A DNA stretch of 64,000 nt from Trileptium ribeirensis (lineage: Eukaryota > Nematoda > Enoplea > Enoplida > Thoracostomopsidae). The translations under genes were made by a program, and so were the position numbers. The notes beneath the pieces are model-generated. The model saw only the letters and a list, made by a program, of their open reading frames with translations. It was not told where the DNA came from and searched no databases. The stretch covers positions 1 through 64,000 of the forward strand of contig JASANE010012610.1 in assembly GCA_030248225.1 (NCBI GenBank), in the 5' to 3' direction. This document shows positions 1 through 12,600 of the stretch, piece after piece (the stretch's first letter is position 1; each line of letters begins with the position of its first letter).

Positions 1-457
1 GTGCAGATAAGTAATGAATAAGCCTCCATTATACTGTGTACACACAATGTGTACTACGGTAATACAATTGCCGCATGCATGTAAACATAGTTGCTAAGGC
101 TATATCATAAACATACCGTATATGTATCATTTGTATGCTTAAAAGTGCATATGTACCCGCTTTTAATTTCTGATTTTCACTATAATTCGTCTATAAACGT
201 ATACACAATACGCATGTATCCAAATATTTAGTAGCGTGATTCCTGACCTTTACTGATATGTAGTTTCCGCTTGAAATCCACCAAGTCACTGATCTCCGAC
301 AAATATTGTTCCGAGTTTGATCGACCTCGTAGTGTACGACTAGCATCGGAATTATCTTCCGACATGTTATGAATTGATACTTAAGAGTGTCTGAATGCAA
401 ATGGGCCAAGGCCAAATTCTGGGTCATCTGGCAATAATAAAAATACACAACAAATAC
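1..457. other. Otoferlin intron, left edge
   Basis: AT-rich intron sequence. I see nothing else in it. Confidence 0.5.
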
Positions 458-630
458 CTGTTTCATTCCGGGTAAGTTTGGGTTCCACAATATACGGGTT
501 TCGATGTTTTCGGGTACCAACCAACGGCCATGATCAATCTCGTGCCAATGATGCATTGCATATAACGCCAAGCAATCCTGACGCTGGGCATTACTTGATT
601 CCAGCACTTGTTTTGCATGTTCATCTTCGT
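458..630 (-). CDS. Otoferlin exon: LVPENIETR segment between C2E and C2F
   Basis: The acceptor is ttactttcag before 630 and the donor is cag|gtatttg after 458. The exon encodes DEDEHAKQVLESS, then ALYAMHHWHEIDHGRWLVP and ENIETRILWNPNLPGMKQ. This matches the conserved ferlin stretch LVPE(H/N)xETR followed by N-P-x-x-P-G-x-x-Q. The exon completes a codon begun in exon 1896-2038 (g + ac). The next exon, expected to start the WVDMFP-like stretch, lies beyond the left edge. The longer open frame to 191 simply reads into the intron. Confidence 0.85.
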
Positions 631-3600
631 CTGAAAGTAAAGATTTTGAGACCTAAGTAATCTATAATTAATAGTTTTTATAAGAAATGATATGTTAGGC
701 TTTGAATACTTCTTTCCCTATAAGAACATTGTATTTCATCTGAACGACCACATGGTAATTGCATCCAGACGGATTATAGAATAAATTATAAATATATGTT
801 TGACGGCCTTATACTGAACGAGTTTGGATGCTGTAAAATTTGTTTTAGAACAAAAATTTGACAACTATTAATGCAAGTTATATCGTTTAGTGTGATTAAA
901 AGTAATGATTAGGAGTTTTCAACTATTTAACCGATTTTATTATCATTCCGACATTGTGTGTATCATAATTAAAGTTAGATGAATGGCTAGCCAAACTTGT
1001 AGTAGCAGTAAATTATATTTGGTTGCAATAATTTTGTTTACTGGGTAACTAGCATGGCTGTTGACTTGTATTTTATTCCCTGTTCTGACTGAAAGTTGAA
1101 TTGAAACGAAACTTAAAGCTTAAAGTAAAATAAAAAAAATAGGTAATATAATTTCATTGATACGGCATTTGGATTATGTGCTGTACCATTAAAGTATCGT
1201 TCTGTAAAAACTAGAACTTTCAATACGTGACATCAGCTACTTCCTCACGAAATGTAAAACGCGACATCTGTAGTTTAGATAAGTCATATAATGCACCATT
1301 TACCTTAAGATGTGTGTGGCAGGCCGGAATCTGTCACAGTATGTCGCGGCTCTAAGGACATGCTTGGCTAGCCGCGATGAATCAGTGTGACATTTTTTGG
1401 GCCGAACCAGACCCTACAAATATATTAGCTAATGGCAAAGCAGGTTGATAAATTGTCACAATGGCCGGAATAGGCTATAAAAGTCACAAATATATGACGA
1501 TAATGAAAAATCACGAAAAATTGTAGATTGGTGATACATATGGTCACATATACGTAAAACATTCTTCCAGTTACAATAGCGTAATTTTCATGCATAAAAG
1601 AGCGTGTATTACATGGCTATTAGGTCGGCGTGTAAAAGGCGCTTAAACAAAAATTTTGAAAATAACGATATTGTAATAAATATTTTTTCAGTAGTCAATC
1701 CCGGCTATCAAACCCTGAGACATAGACGCTCCCGGCTCGCAGAAATATACTAGCATAGCTTAGCTATTTATTTTATTTATTAAGGCTCGGTTGTGACTGT
1801 GCCTTTTTGTCACGAACCAGAATTGGCTCTGTGACAGAATTCGGCCCTAGGTGCACACATCTTAAGGAAAATGTGCATAACTGAAAATCACTTACCGTCT
1901 GGATTAATTTCAAAACGGTGTTCGTTAACAGTTACTGTGAATTCGTCGTACACAGGAAGGGGAAATAAATATTCTTTGCAAAGCCGTACAAGTGCCTGTT
2001 TCGGTCGGAGATAGTCTCGCCATGCGTTGTATCCTGTTCTGAAACTAACGTAAATAATGTTGGATTCTTGTCTGAGCACCTACGATTATACAATTCAACG
2101 TTTTGCGGTCCGGAAATACCTTAAATTATGTTATTCCAAATACCGTTTGGCCTTTAGTACCCTAAATTCGAGAAATACTCATTTATTGTACCAAATCCGC
2201 AGCCGTATAGGAAAAAAGCATAACACATTATGCTATTTTGCCGCAAAGTTGTGGGTACGTAGTTGTGCCTTTTATTTCTTTTGGCTATGTCCAAGCTGAA
2301 GTTTACGAACACCGACATTCCAAATGAATTTCTGCTCGTTTATGAATTATAATTTTGTAACGACAAGTATAATGGCAAATAATTATGATTCTATTTCTGG
2401 ATGTGTTGTTCTTTGTCATTTGTTCTTTTTTAAAATTATCATTAGTGCAACAATTTTTGTGGTAGTTGGGTATTCGCCAAACTAGGCGCTTAGTATCGTA
2501 ATATGATAAGAATAGTAACAGCTTATTCCGGCGGCTGAAGGCAAAAATTCCATTATATTAGGCTGTAAGTTGGCTGTAAGTAATCGCATTCAGGGTTACA
2601 TATTATTCAGGGTTAAATATTATATAGCTTACTCAAAATGCCTGGTAAAGCCACTCACAGTAGCGAGGCTGGCAGTGAGTTAACCGGGATTATTAACTTT
2701 CAACGCGAAATGTCAGTCACATGCTATAAATGATCGGTTAGGCGACCCTATAATCACGTGTAAATATTGTCGCCGCACGTTCCATTGCGGGTGCGCCGGC
2801 ATCACATCAGCAGCCGCCAAGGAGCTTCAGAAAGCGTCAAACAGCATACAGTGGACATGCGCTCACTGTTCTCAGCGATTCGAGCGTCTGTTCAATGCAA
2901 AGGTGGAGGCGTTCGAACACAAGGTTGATGATTTGGCTTTTCGTGTCGAGGTCCTCGAGACTTCAAATGGCGCCAACTGTGCGCTCGGAAAGCAAGTTCT
3001 TTTCCCAATTGATATGGCAAAGGAGATCAATGAAGTCGACTCGACTTCCGTAAGAAAAATTTCATTATTTTCTTTCTCAATGAGCCTCCTGATGGTACTA
3101 TTAAAAAAAGAACATGATGCAGCAACGGTTATCGATGTTCTACGTGTTATGAAAGTTAACCTGTTGACTGTTCATATTAAAACAGTCATCTGAATCGGTA
3201 AGAAAGTAGCGGGCATAACCCGGCCGTTGAAGGTTGTGCTGAATAATGAGTTTGAGTGTGATACAGTGTTGTCAGCTGTCAAGTACCTCAGAAATAGCAA
3301 ATATAATAGTATCAATTCGAAGCGTGATCTAACGAAGAACCAAATAGCGGCCGAACGTGAGTTGATTAAATTGCGCGATCAGCAAAATGCAGATGGTAAC
3401 AATGTGGTTATTATTAATAGGCGTCTAATACCTAATTGGTTTGCTAACAAATCCGTAAACGGTTTTCCCATCTGGTCGTCGCGGAGCAACATCAACTGCC
3501 GATAGTGTGAGCGCGCGGAGTGAGGCGACTGTCGTAAATTCCAGGAACAGTGGGTGGCTCCGGTGACAGTAATGTCCCAGGGGAAGCAGCTCAGTGAATA

Positions 3601-6600
3601 CTTGTGATAATAATGATGATAATACTTGTCGTAATGAGTATAGGGCTTTTTAGAAGCCGTGAATGTTCTATAAATGATGTGTCATATTTAACGGTTTTTA
3701 AAACTTTTGCTGGATACTCAGAATCTTTGTGTTATGCAGGAAATGATTCTCGAAATATTGACTGTGATTCTAATGGTTCTGATTCTTTTGTCAACTTTAA
3801 TACGCCTAACCGATGTAACGTGTCAGATGTGAAGTGTGTATTGTTCAACGCGCGCAGTATTAACAAACTCCAGACTTCTCGTTTATTTCTTAGCAGCCAA
3901 TCAGACCTTGGTGTCATCGGCGTCAATGAGTCGTGGGGAAGACCTGATTTTGACAATTTTGAACTAGCTTTAGCTAACTTCGCAACATATCGTGCGGATC
4001 GTGTCGGTTCCACTGGCGGCGCTGTTTTACTGTACGTGTCCAACCAAGTAAATTCTTCACCTACAACAGTAACAACTGAACGCCGTCAGTCGACAGCTGA
4101 GAGAGTTTCGGCTAATGTTCATTTTCGTGGTAATGATAGTCTTCTCATAGTTTGCGCTTACTGCTCTCCGTCAAACACTGCTCATCAAAATTCTCAGTTT
4201 ATTAATCAACTTCGTCGTCATCTTCAGTAGCATTATAGCCACCTACTGTTGATTGGGGATTTTAATTTTCAAGATGTAGATTGGACTATTTATCAATGGC
4301 CTAATAGGTTTTGACGAATTTTTTTACCGTCGTCCAAGAATACTCGTTGCACCAACATGTTTCTTCGTGCACCAGGCGCCTTGCAATTCTTGATTTGGTA
4401 TTTACTGACAGCCCTGAATCCATCGATGACCTAGTTGTTTCTCCAGGTATTGGGACTTCGGATCACTTTTCTGTTAACCTTAAATTGCTGTTATATATTG
4501 ACTCCAATCTGAATACCCAAACAAGCTTGGATACAATCTCTGGCGATGTGATTGGGCTAAAGCTAACACGTTGTTAGCGGCTGCGCTATCTTTGCTGCCA
4601 AACAACGTCATTGGCGGTTGGGATTTGATCCAGGGAGCTGTTGATGGTGTAGTTGACAAATGTGACCCAAATCGCCGAATGCGTAGCATGTTTCTGAAGT
4701 CACTTCCTTGGGTAAACCCTGATGTCGACGCTGTGCTCCGCCGTAAGCGTAACTCATATCGCCGCTGCCAAAACGAGGCGACTCGCAATGCCTTGTTCCG
4801 CTACAATCAGCGCAGTCGTGAGAAGGAAGAAAGAGAAGGGAGAAAAGGAGGAAAAAAACAAAAAGAAAAAGAGAAAGAGACACCAAAAAACAAAGAAAAC
4901 CCTCCCCCCCCCCCAGTTCCTTGTCGGGTTCTGGTTAAATTTATCGTAAATCACGATCGCTACTCTTCCAGCTGATTGGAAGACTGCTATTGTGTGTCCC
5001 ATTCACAAGGCAAACAATGGCTCGGATATGTCAAATTATAGACCCGTTAGTTCAACTTCTAACGTATGTAATGTCATGGAGCGTATTGTGTCCGCCACAT
5101 TGTTGATTGTACACCAAATTGTGGAATGACTCGCAGTTTGGCTTTATTCTAGGACGTTCGTGTGAGCTCCAGCTTATAGACTATCCGGATACACTAAGAA
5201 AAATTGTGGATGATGCAGACTATGCGGACGTTATTTACTTTGACTTGCGGAAGGCATTTGATCGTGTACCCCACGAACGTTTGTTGATTAAGCTGCAAGG
5301 CTATGGAACTGATGGTTCTGTAATTGGTTGGATCACTGCTTTCTTATCGAATCGCAGCCAATTCGAAAGTGTCAATGGTTTTCGTTCGCTTCCTGTTGTG
5401 TCACCTCCAAAGTTCCTCAAGGCTCCGTAATCGGCCCAACATATATATCCAATCTATATATACAATCCTATATTAATATTACATTAATGATCTTAATCAG
5501 CATGTATACTGCAAAGTACTGAATTCTGCGGATGATACCGAGATGGTTCGTCGCATCCACAAGCGTTACGGTGAAGTAGATGCTGACGATGTCAGTAATG
5601 ACCTTCCAAGCCTCGCTCAATATGCAGAGACTTGGATGTTTAATTTTAATGTAGACAAAATTACATGTCTACATTTTGGTTTGGCTAATCCACAATTTTC
5701 ATACTTAATAGCTGGACAGCAAATTCCCTTACTTGATAGTTGGAAGGATCTAGGCGTGACCATATCGTCCAACCGGAAGGTTTCAGTCCAGTGCGGGAAA
5801 ATAGTCAAATCCGCTAATCATATGCTGGGAATTTTTCGACGTACGTTATCGGAATCCCGATGTTTTCTTGTTGCTGTATTTTGCCCTCGTCCGCCATATA
5901 CTTGAGTACGCCAGCGGTGCTTGGAGTCCCAGTTACCACGGAGACATTGGCATTATCGAAGGCGTACAAACTAGGACAACAAAATTTTGGTATAGGTTTC
6001 GCGGCTTGTCATATGACGAACGAATGCGGAGACTTGGGATTCAATCTCTAGAAACTTGACGATTACGTACTGATCTTATCCTGCTCCACAAAATGATGCA
6101 CGAGTTATGTGATTTGGACTGGTCAAAACTGTTTCATCTTGCCGCCCATGTCGGCTCTCGTCATCACTACCTGACACTGCGTGTTACCCGTTCACCTCGC
6201 CATAACTATAGGGTTCACCAGTTTGCTGTACGCGTTGCAAAACACCTGAACGATCTACCAAATACGTTGTCGAGGCACAATCTACTAACGCTTTTAAAAC
6301 TCTTCTCCACGACTCTGGCGCCATTCCAACACTTTGACACCCCGGTCTGCTGCTGCTCGCCCTTTTTTAAACCTCAAAATCATAACTACCACTATAAAAG
6401 AAGCGGTATCTTCTGGCCCGAACCACACTGCTGACAATATGTTATGTGTCTACCTACAAACGTGGATGGGTCGGGTCGGTGAGCATATCGGTGAGCAAGT
6501 GTTGTCTGTTTGAATAAAACCAAAGTTTAGCTTGGTGTATTGATAACGGCATTTGCTCATTGCTTTCAAAGATATGTTGGCCAATCGATCTAACAGCCAC

Positions 6601-9600
6601 AACGCTTAGCCAAATGCGTGATAAAAGTGTATACCTATTTCAGTGAAAAATTATGTTTTTAGAATGCTGATTCAACTTGGCAAACCTGTTAGTCAGATGA
6701 AAGTATAAAAGTACACAAGGGGTTGTTGACACAGCAATAAATTTGGGATAGTGATTTTGGTAAAAACATAAATAATTGAGAAGGTATAACGCAAAATATA
6801 CCTGGAGAATATGTGTAATGTGTATTTATTGGCTGCTCAGTGTACTCGTCAGCGAGCTGTGCGTTTTCACTCGAAGATTATTCATTTTGACTAATGGTGA
6901 TATATTTCAATTAACAGCTGTGTTTATGTACTAATGTATCTTGACTATTACGTCAAACATTTTTATATTTTTTGCAAAATCCAAAGATATATAAACAGAA
7001 CTCACACTGGTTGTTACATGTGGATGGTAATATATAACATAAACCTCAAACATGGCATTGAGTTTGAAATTTTGTGATATTTCATCTTATTCTTACTAAA
7101 TATCAATCAGTTGTGCGGCTGCCCGACACTAAATCGCTATCAACTGTAACAAACTCGTAAAAGACGTTTCAATGTCCTTGTAAACGAAAGACGATAACAG
7201 TTGCAATGCAGCAGTATAAATGATTTAACATTGGTGTTAAAACCATAGTTTTCCATTGTTGCTGGACATGATTTTAGATTGTCACGAAAAGAAAAAATTT
7301 AAAAAAAACTGAAGTGTAAATGCTAAACTATATTTGACTTATATTTAGCATATTCCAAAAACGTATGGCACAAACTGGTGCTCTCCGTTGCGCTTAGCTT
7401 TGTTGGCCGTGATTTTTGAGTGTCATGAAAAGAAAAAGCTTAAAAAGAACTAAGTATAAACACTAAATTATATTGGATAGTCTCTTCTAAGAACGAATGA
7501 CCCAGACTGACGAGATTTGGTTTAGTAGTGCTGCGGACCAGGCGCGAATGGAAAAGTTCCACAACTAATGTAGAATATAAAATTTGAAGTAAAATAGTCG
7601 AGCTATACCCGGGTGATTGTTTTAGCGACACTTCACTTTGTATTGGCTACTAATCGTAGCTATGTTAAAGCCGTTTTTATGATGCTTTTAAATTATATCA
7701 TTATATCATGTAAATCACCTAATGTACAGATTAACCTTGCAAATTTGGGCTTTGCAGCTCTTAGAGCCACTGACCTTATTTAAATTCAAAAGGATGTTTG
7801 TTGTAACAAACTTACTTTCCAGCCGAAACCGGTTAAGTTATAGAGAGGATTTTGGTAATACTATTGTTTCGCAGGCTACTCATAGAGAGGCTCCTCCGTC
7901 GACGAATTCTCAAATACCGTGAAAATTTACTAATAAAATATCCTGACGTTGCGATTTTACTATATAACTGCCACATAGTAAGCGGATCAAGTAATAACTC
8001 AGAATAGAAAGTTGTAGCTGTTGGCGCCGCCCCTTTAGCTAGGATATAGCCGAAAGCAGCAAAATAAACAGCTCGGTGTCCATATGTTTGCCAGAAAATA
8101 CTATTACGAGTTATCTTTCGTTTCAATAAGATCGCTGGCAATGTAACAATTATATGTTTTCACGAATTTAGTGCGCTAAATCCAATAGTGCAAAAACAAT
8201 CCGTAAATCTCCAACTAATTATATATATATATGCTATAAAATACAGAAGCGCTTCAGAAACGAATGACAATTTGTAACTGTGAAAAACTATATTTAGACC
8301 TTATTTATAATACCTTTAACTTGGCCATAGCAAAAAGCAGTAAAAGGCACAACAAGGAAACTATGTGTTTGTTTCAAAACATTACTATGGGTTATCTTTG
8401 TTGTCTGTTCAGTCACTGATTTAATACAAAATTGGTGTATGTTCCGAATTTAGCACGGTAAGGAATTTAGCACGGTAAGGTCTAATGATAGTTATTAACC
8501 CTATAACTCCTGTAATTGTTCGACAACAGCTAAATACGGTTGATTATGTTCTACTAACTAAATTCGGCGAATACTCAACAATTGCACACGTGTTGCGAGG
8601 AGCTTTAAAAAGATTATTATTGATATCTTATCGTATCAAATTCAGTATAAAACATTATTTAAATATTTTTATAATAGTTCTGTGAATATGAGCAGCACGT
8701 TTCAGTATAAAATAGCTAACTTACATATCATATTGCATTGGAAGACCACAATGAGCTCGGTAGCGCGAATAATAGCGATTTTCTAGGTCCAACGTTGTTT
8801 CACCTATCAAATCGTCCTGACTAAGCCGATCCCAATCCCAAACTTGTATCGTTAACCTGTAGTCGTGCGGAAGTTTGCCTTGAATTTCGAATGCTCTAAA
8901 ACACTGGCGAAGTTTAGTCAATATTTAATTAAATCTATGAAGGGACAATACAATAGCATACGTTATGGGTTGTTAATAAAATATTACTATGATGTTTTAC
9001 TTTAGAATAAAGTGTGAACATAGCTTTCAGTTTAAATTCTTACAACATTTCTTAGTTCAGTTTTAATTGCCAATTCGTACTGATCCCACGGAAATCCTGT
9101 GGATTCAGAACATAAATCCAATATAACTCTTTAATGTATTCCCACAAATTTTTAAATGAAAAATTGGTAACTTGGCAGTGGCTTTACCAATCAATGGGTC
9201 ATAAATTTATGTATTAGTGATTCTATAAACCGACGGTGCCTGACTGGCTACGTTTGGAGCTCATGAAAAATTTGTGCAAACGATCACTTAATATTTACGA
9301 TAATTGCCGTACCGGATTAATATGATTTTGCGTGCAAAAACATAGATTCATGGTTAAACTAAAAATTCACTTTTATGTTTTTAATAGATACTGAATATAA
9401 AGATTAAATATTTTTATGTTGAAGCGCTGACGCTTCTTTTTCCAAGAATTCATTATTTTGCCCTGGAATGTAATATTTCTTTGTGAATTAACGGTAAGTA
9501 TAATTACTTTATCTTTATTTTCAATTGTATGGCTTAAGGGGCTTTTAATTATCGTACAATATGTCGATGCCAGAAATGTCGGCAAGGAAGTTTATAATAA

Positions 9601-12600
9601 GTGACATAAATAAACTTACAGTCTATAATAGTTGCCTGGTCATATTTGCCTCAGTGCACTAACAACTGTTGATTGAAAACAAACTAACCGTCCAAATACT
9701 GGATTAATAGTGCCATTGATCCTGTGTTTCTTGTCGTTGATCAGTTTATTGCCACATTTGATTTTCAAGTACGCATCAGCTCGTCCATCTGGATCTGATG
9801 GGTTTAAGTTGGTAGCCTGTGACAAGTAACATAATGAAATATCGTTTACTAGAACATCTATGCATTACAAGATTAATGTTTGTTAATGTATAACTTGTGC
9901 GGTCGGGTAGAGAAAGGCTAATCCTGAGAAAATAGGAACTCAGTGTTTTGACCAAATTATTGTACGATTTAAAGCTTCTTGCTTTGCTACGTGTCCAATA
10001 AATTTCTCGCGGACCAACTGTGGGATATTATGGTCTTTTCAGTATGTTTTCCATGAAGGAATGTTTGAACAACAGGTTGTAAAACGTTAGCAAATATCTG
10101 ATCTAAAGTGGTGTTCTGTCGTGTGTCCGCATATACTGGACATTGTATATATGCTGAGGGCATATACTGAAGAAAACACGAATTGTAGCTGCTACAATAT
10201 AGGTTAGGAGCTGACAGCTGCCTGAAGTATAATTTTTGAGCCGTTATTGCGAACTACCCGCCGCAAGAAGCCTTTATAAAAAAGGCCTGTCCTGTTAAGC
10301 TATGACAGCCATTACTTGACATACATGTTAACATATATATATGCTCTCTATTAATGTTTGCAAAACGTATATACATTTGCACTAAAGCGGGTTTTGGCAG
10401 TGTAAATATATCATATGTCTTCATAGAAGAATTTTCCCCCGCTGTGGCTGGGATCCCCGCTCGGCGTGAGCGCCGACCTTTTTGACAGATCGCCAAACTC
10501 TTCCCCGGGCGGCGCGACATCACCCCCCTCCCCTCCTACTCCTTCGGCCGGCTGATCGTCCCCTCGGGAGGTATAAGGCATTCCTGGAGACCCGGCTACC
10601 GGTCTGTACCTCGGACCTTCAGCATGTATGACATATATAAATATTTTTGATAATAAAAATTGTATTAGCAAACCGGACACAATACTGCTAGCCAAATAAT
10701 AAAGCCAGTGCTATTAACTTGTTTAGATGATAACCGGGTTCGCCAAACATACATGGTGTCCAGTTTCGAAGCAAATTCTGGAGAAACATTTTTAATATTA
10801 TTCATTTCACAAACATTTGAGCTGGTGCCATTATTTGAAACAAGGGTTTTACGCGTTTGTAGCAACTTATGCCAACGGATTAAAGACAAAACTAAAAAAT
10901 TTCTCGTAATATGTTGAAACACTAAGTGTATATCATCATTAAACACGCCTGGGTGCCAAATCTATATTGATTTTTTGTCAAGTTATGTTTATTTACTTTG
11001 GACGTTTTAAAAGTAATAGAGCACCTGTTGTGTTTCTACTCCAGAAAGTAAAGTAAGCTCACTGTTTTAAGTACATTTGTGTTGAGCACAAAATAATTTC
11101 AAAATTACGACTTTCAGGTCTCTTATTTTTCGGCCCGCTAGTGCACAGAATGCAGACACAGAATAAAAAAAGTTTACAGCTAGCTTTTTCAATATCTAGC
11201 ATAAGAATTAAATAAACCAAAAGTCTTGGCGAGGCGTCCAGTTGTTCTGAAACAAACTTCAGCTGTTTTAACTTAAAAGCTGCTATAGTTTATTTGGAGC
11301 TGCGGGCAAATATGAGCAAGCAGAACACAACAGTTACTATAATGTATGTTAGCTATTTTTGTTAAATGCCGCTCAAGCTAAACAATGGGTCCACCGGGAA
11401 TCGAACACCGGGCCTTCCGCGTGCGCAGCAGACGTGCTAACCACTACACCATGGACCCGCTTGAAACGGTTAGTATGTTGTGATCATATTCTAACTAGCG
11501 AATTGACGTTTCGCTAGCAGTGATTATTATTTTGCGTGATCACTAACTACATTCACCGTATTAAATATTTGGCGGACCATAATTTTCTTTTTCTTACTAG
11601 CCGGATTAAAAAGAACTATAAACCTATACTTCAATTGATACGACTCAAACGCTGAAAAATCTTAATCAAAATCTAGACTATCGCTCTATTTCAACTCTTT
11701 CAGCATAGGGTCTCACATTTGATGCAGCGTACAATGTGAAGCCATAAGGTTGCCGAGTTTATCGAATGGCGTGCGTTTGTACGCGTGTTGTTATTCGGTC
11801 GCTTTACGAGGTTTTGTTAAGGAACCGATCAACGGGTCTGTAATGGCTAGAGTACGAGTACTCAAACTGTCTAGTATCGATTCGCCCATACGGCAAAAGC
11901 TTATTTAACGGTGCACAAAATCATATTAAATCATGCGGTAAAGGGTTAACTTACTTTGACAATATAAAGTCGTATAGTCACGCTAACTGTTTCCGATGGA
12001 GGTAAATTGCGGAAAAGTTCGACATCATACGATGGTTCAGCAGGTACCGGCATGCGATGTATTCGTAAACTTCCCTAAATAGTAATTTACTCAAGTTAGT
12101 AATTACAATAACATTTAAAGGTTGCACGCAAATAATAGTAAAATGCATTAGAATGCATACAATAACATTTAAAGGTTCATAGGCGTAGCCAGAAAGTTTT
12201 GCTTGGGTTGGGGGGATGGTCATTACACCTCACCTGGTATGTAAACACAATATAATAACTTCGAAACTTGTTTCAAACTCACGTCACAGTATATAATGCA
12301 GTTTGAGCTCTTAGCAAATGCATCAATAGCTTTATTTTGAGCAAGCAAAATTTCTGTGAATCTGCAGCAATTTAAGCTATTCAAGCCTGTTCTCTTGCAT
12401 CGCTGATCCAATTGCGTAAGTGTGCGGTCAAGATTAGAAAAAGTAAATTCAGATTCAGCAGTGGTGATAGGTAGTGTCGCAAATATTTGAAGCAATGTAG
12501 ATGTGTTCCCAAATAGTCCATCACAGTTATCCAGCGACAAGACAATATTTTTGGTCGTTCATCACGGGATTCGTGTAGCCATTTCTTGCGCCACAAATCG

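Larger units (their letters stand above)
2610..6540 (+). mobile_element. Degenerate APE-type non-LTR retrotransposon (CR1/L2/Jockey-like)
   Basis: One LINE-like element read on the plus strand, antisense to the otoferlin gene and inside its intron 2039-8724. ORF1 remnants carry a PHD-like Cys/His finger. ORF2 remnants carry an apurinic endonuclease (SINKL, ESWGRPDF, GDFNFQDVDW, GTSDH) and a reverse transcriptase (NYRPVSSTSNV, DLRKAFDRVPHERLL, SADDTE). Frameshifts and stops break every part, and a low-complexity tract replaces the linker between endonuclease and RT, so it is dead. Borders are approximate; the 3' end is placed near a polyadenylation-like aataaa at 6513. Clade assignment would need an RT tree. 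Confidence 0.85.
6541..8724. other. Otoferlin intron remainder with small repeats
   Basis: No gene was seen. It contains a two-copy tandem unit of about 141 bp (near 7268 and 7409, sharing gtca(c/t)gaaaagaaaaa) and two related dispersed-repeat blocks at 8040-8140 and 8320-8400. Confidence 0.5.

Noticed and set aside
478..660. Plus-strand frame over the first otoferlin exon
   Set aside because: It is antisense to a well-supported conserved exon.
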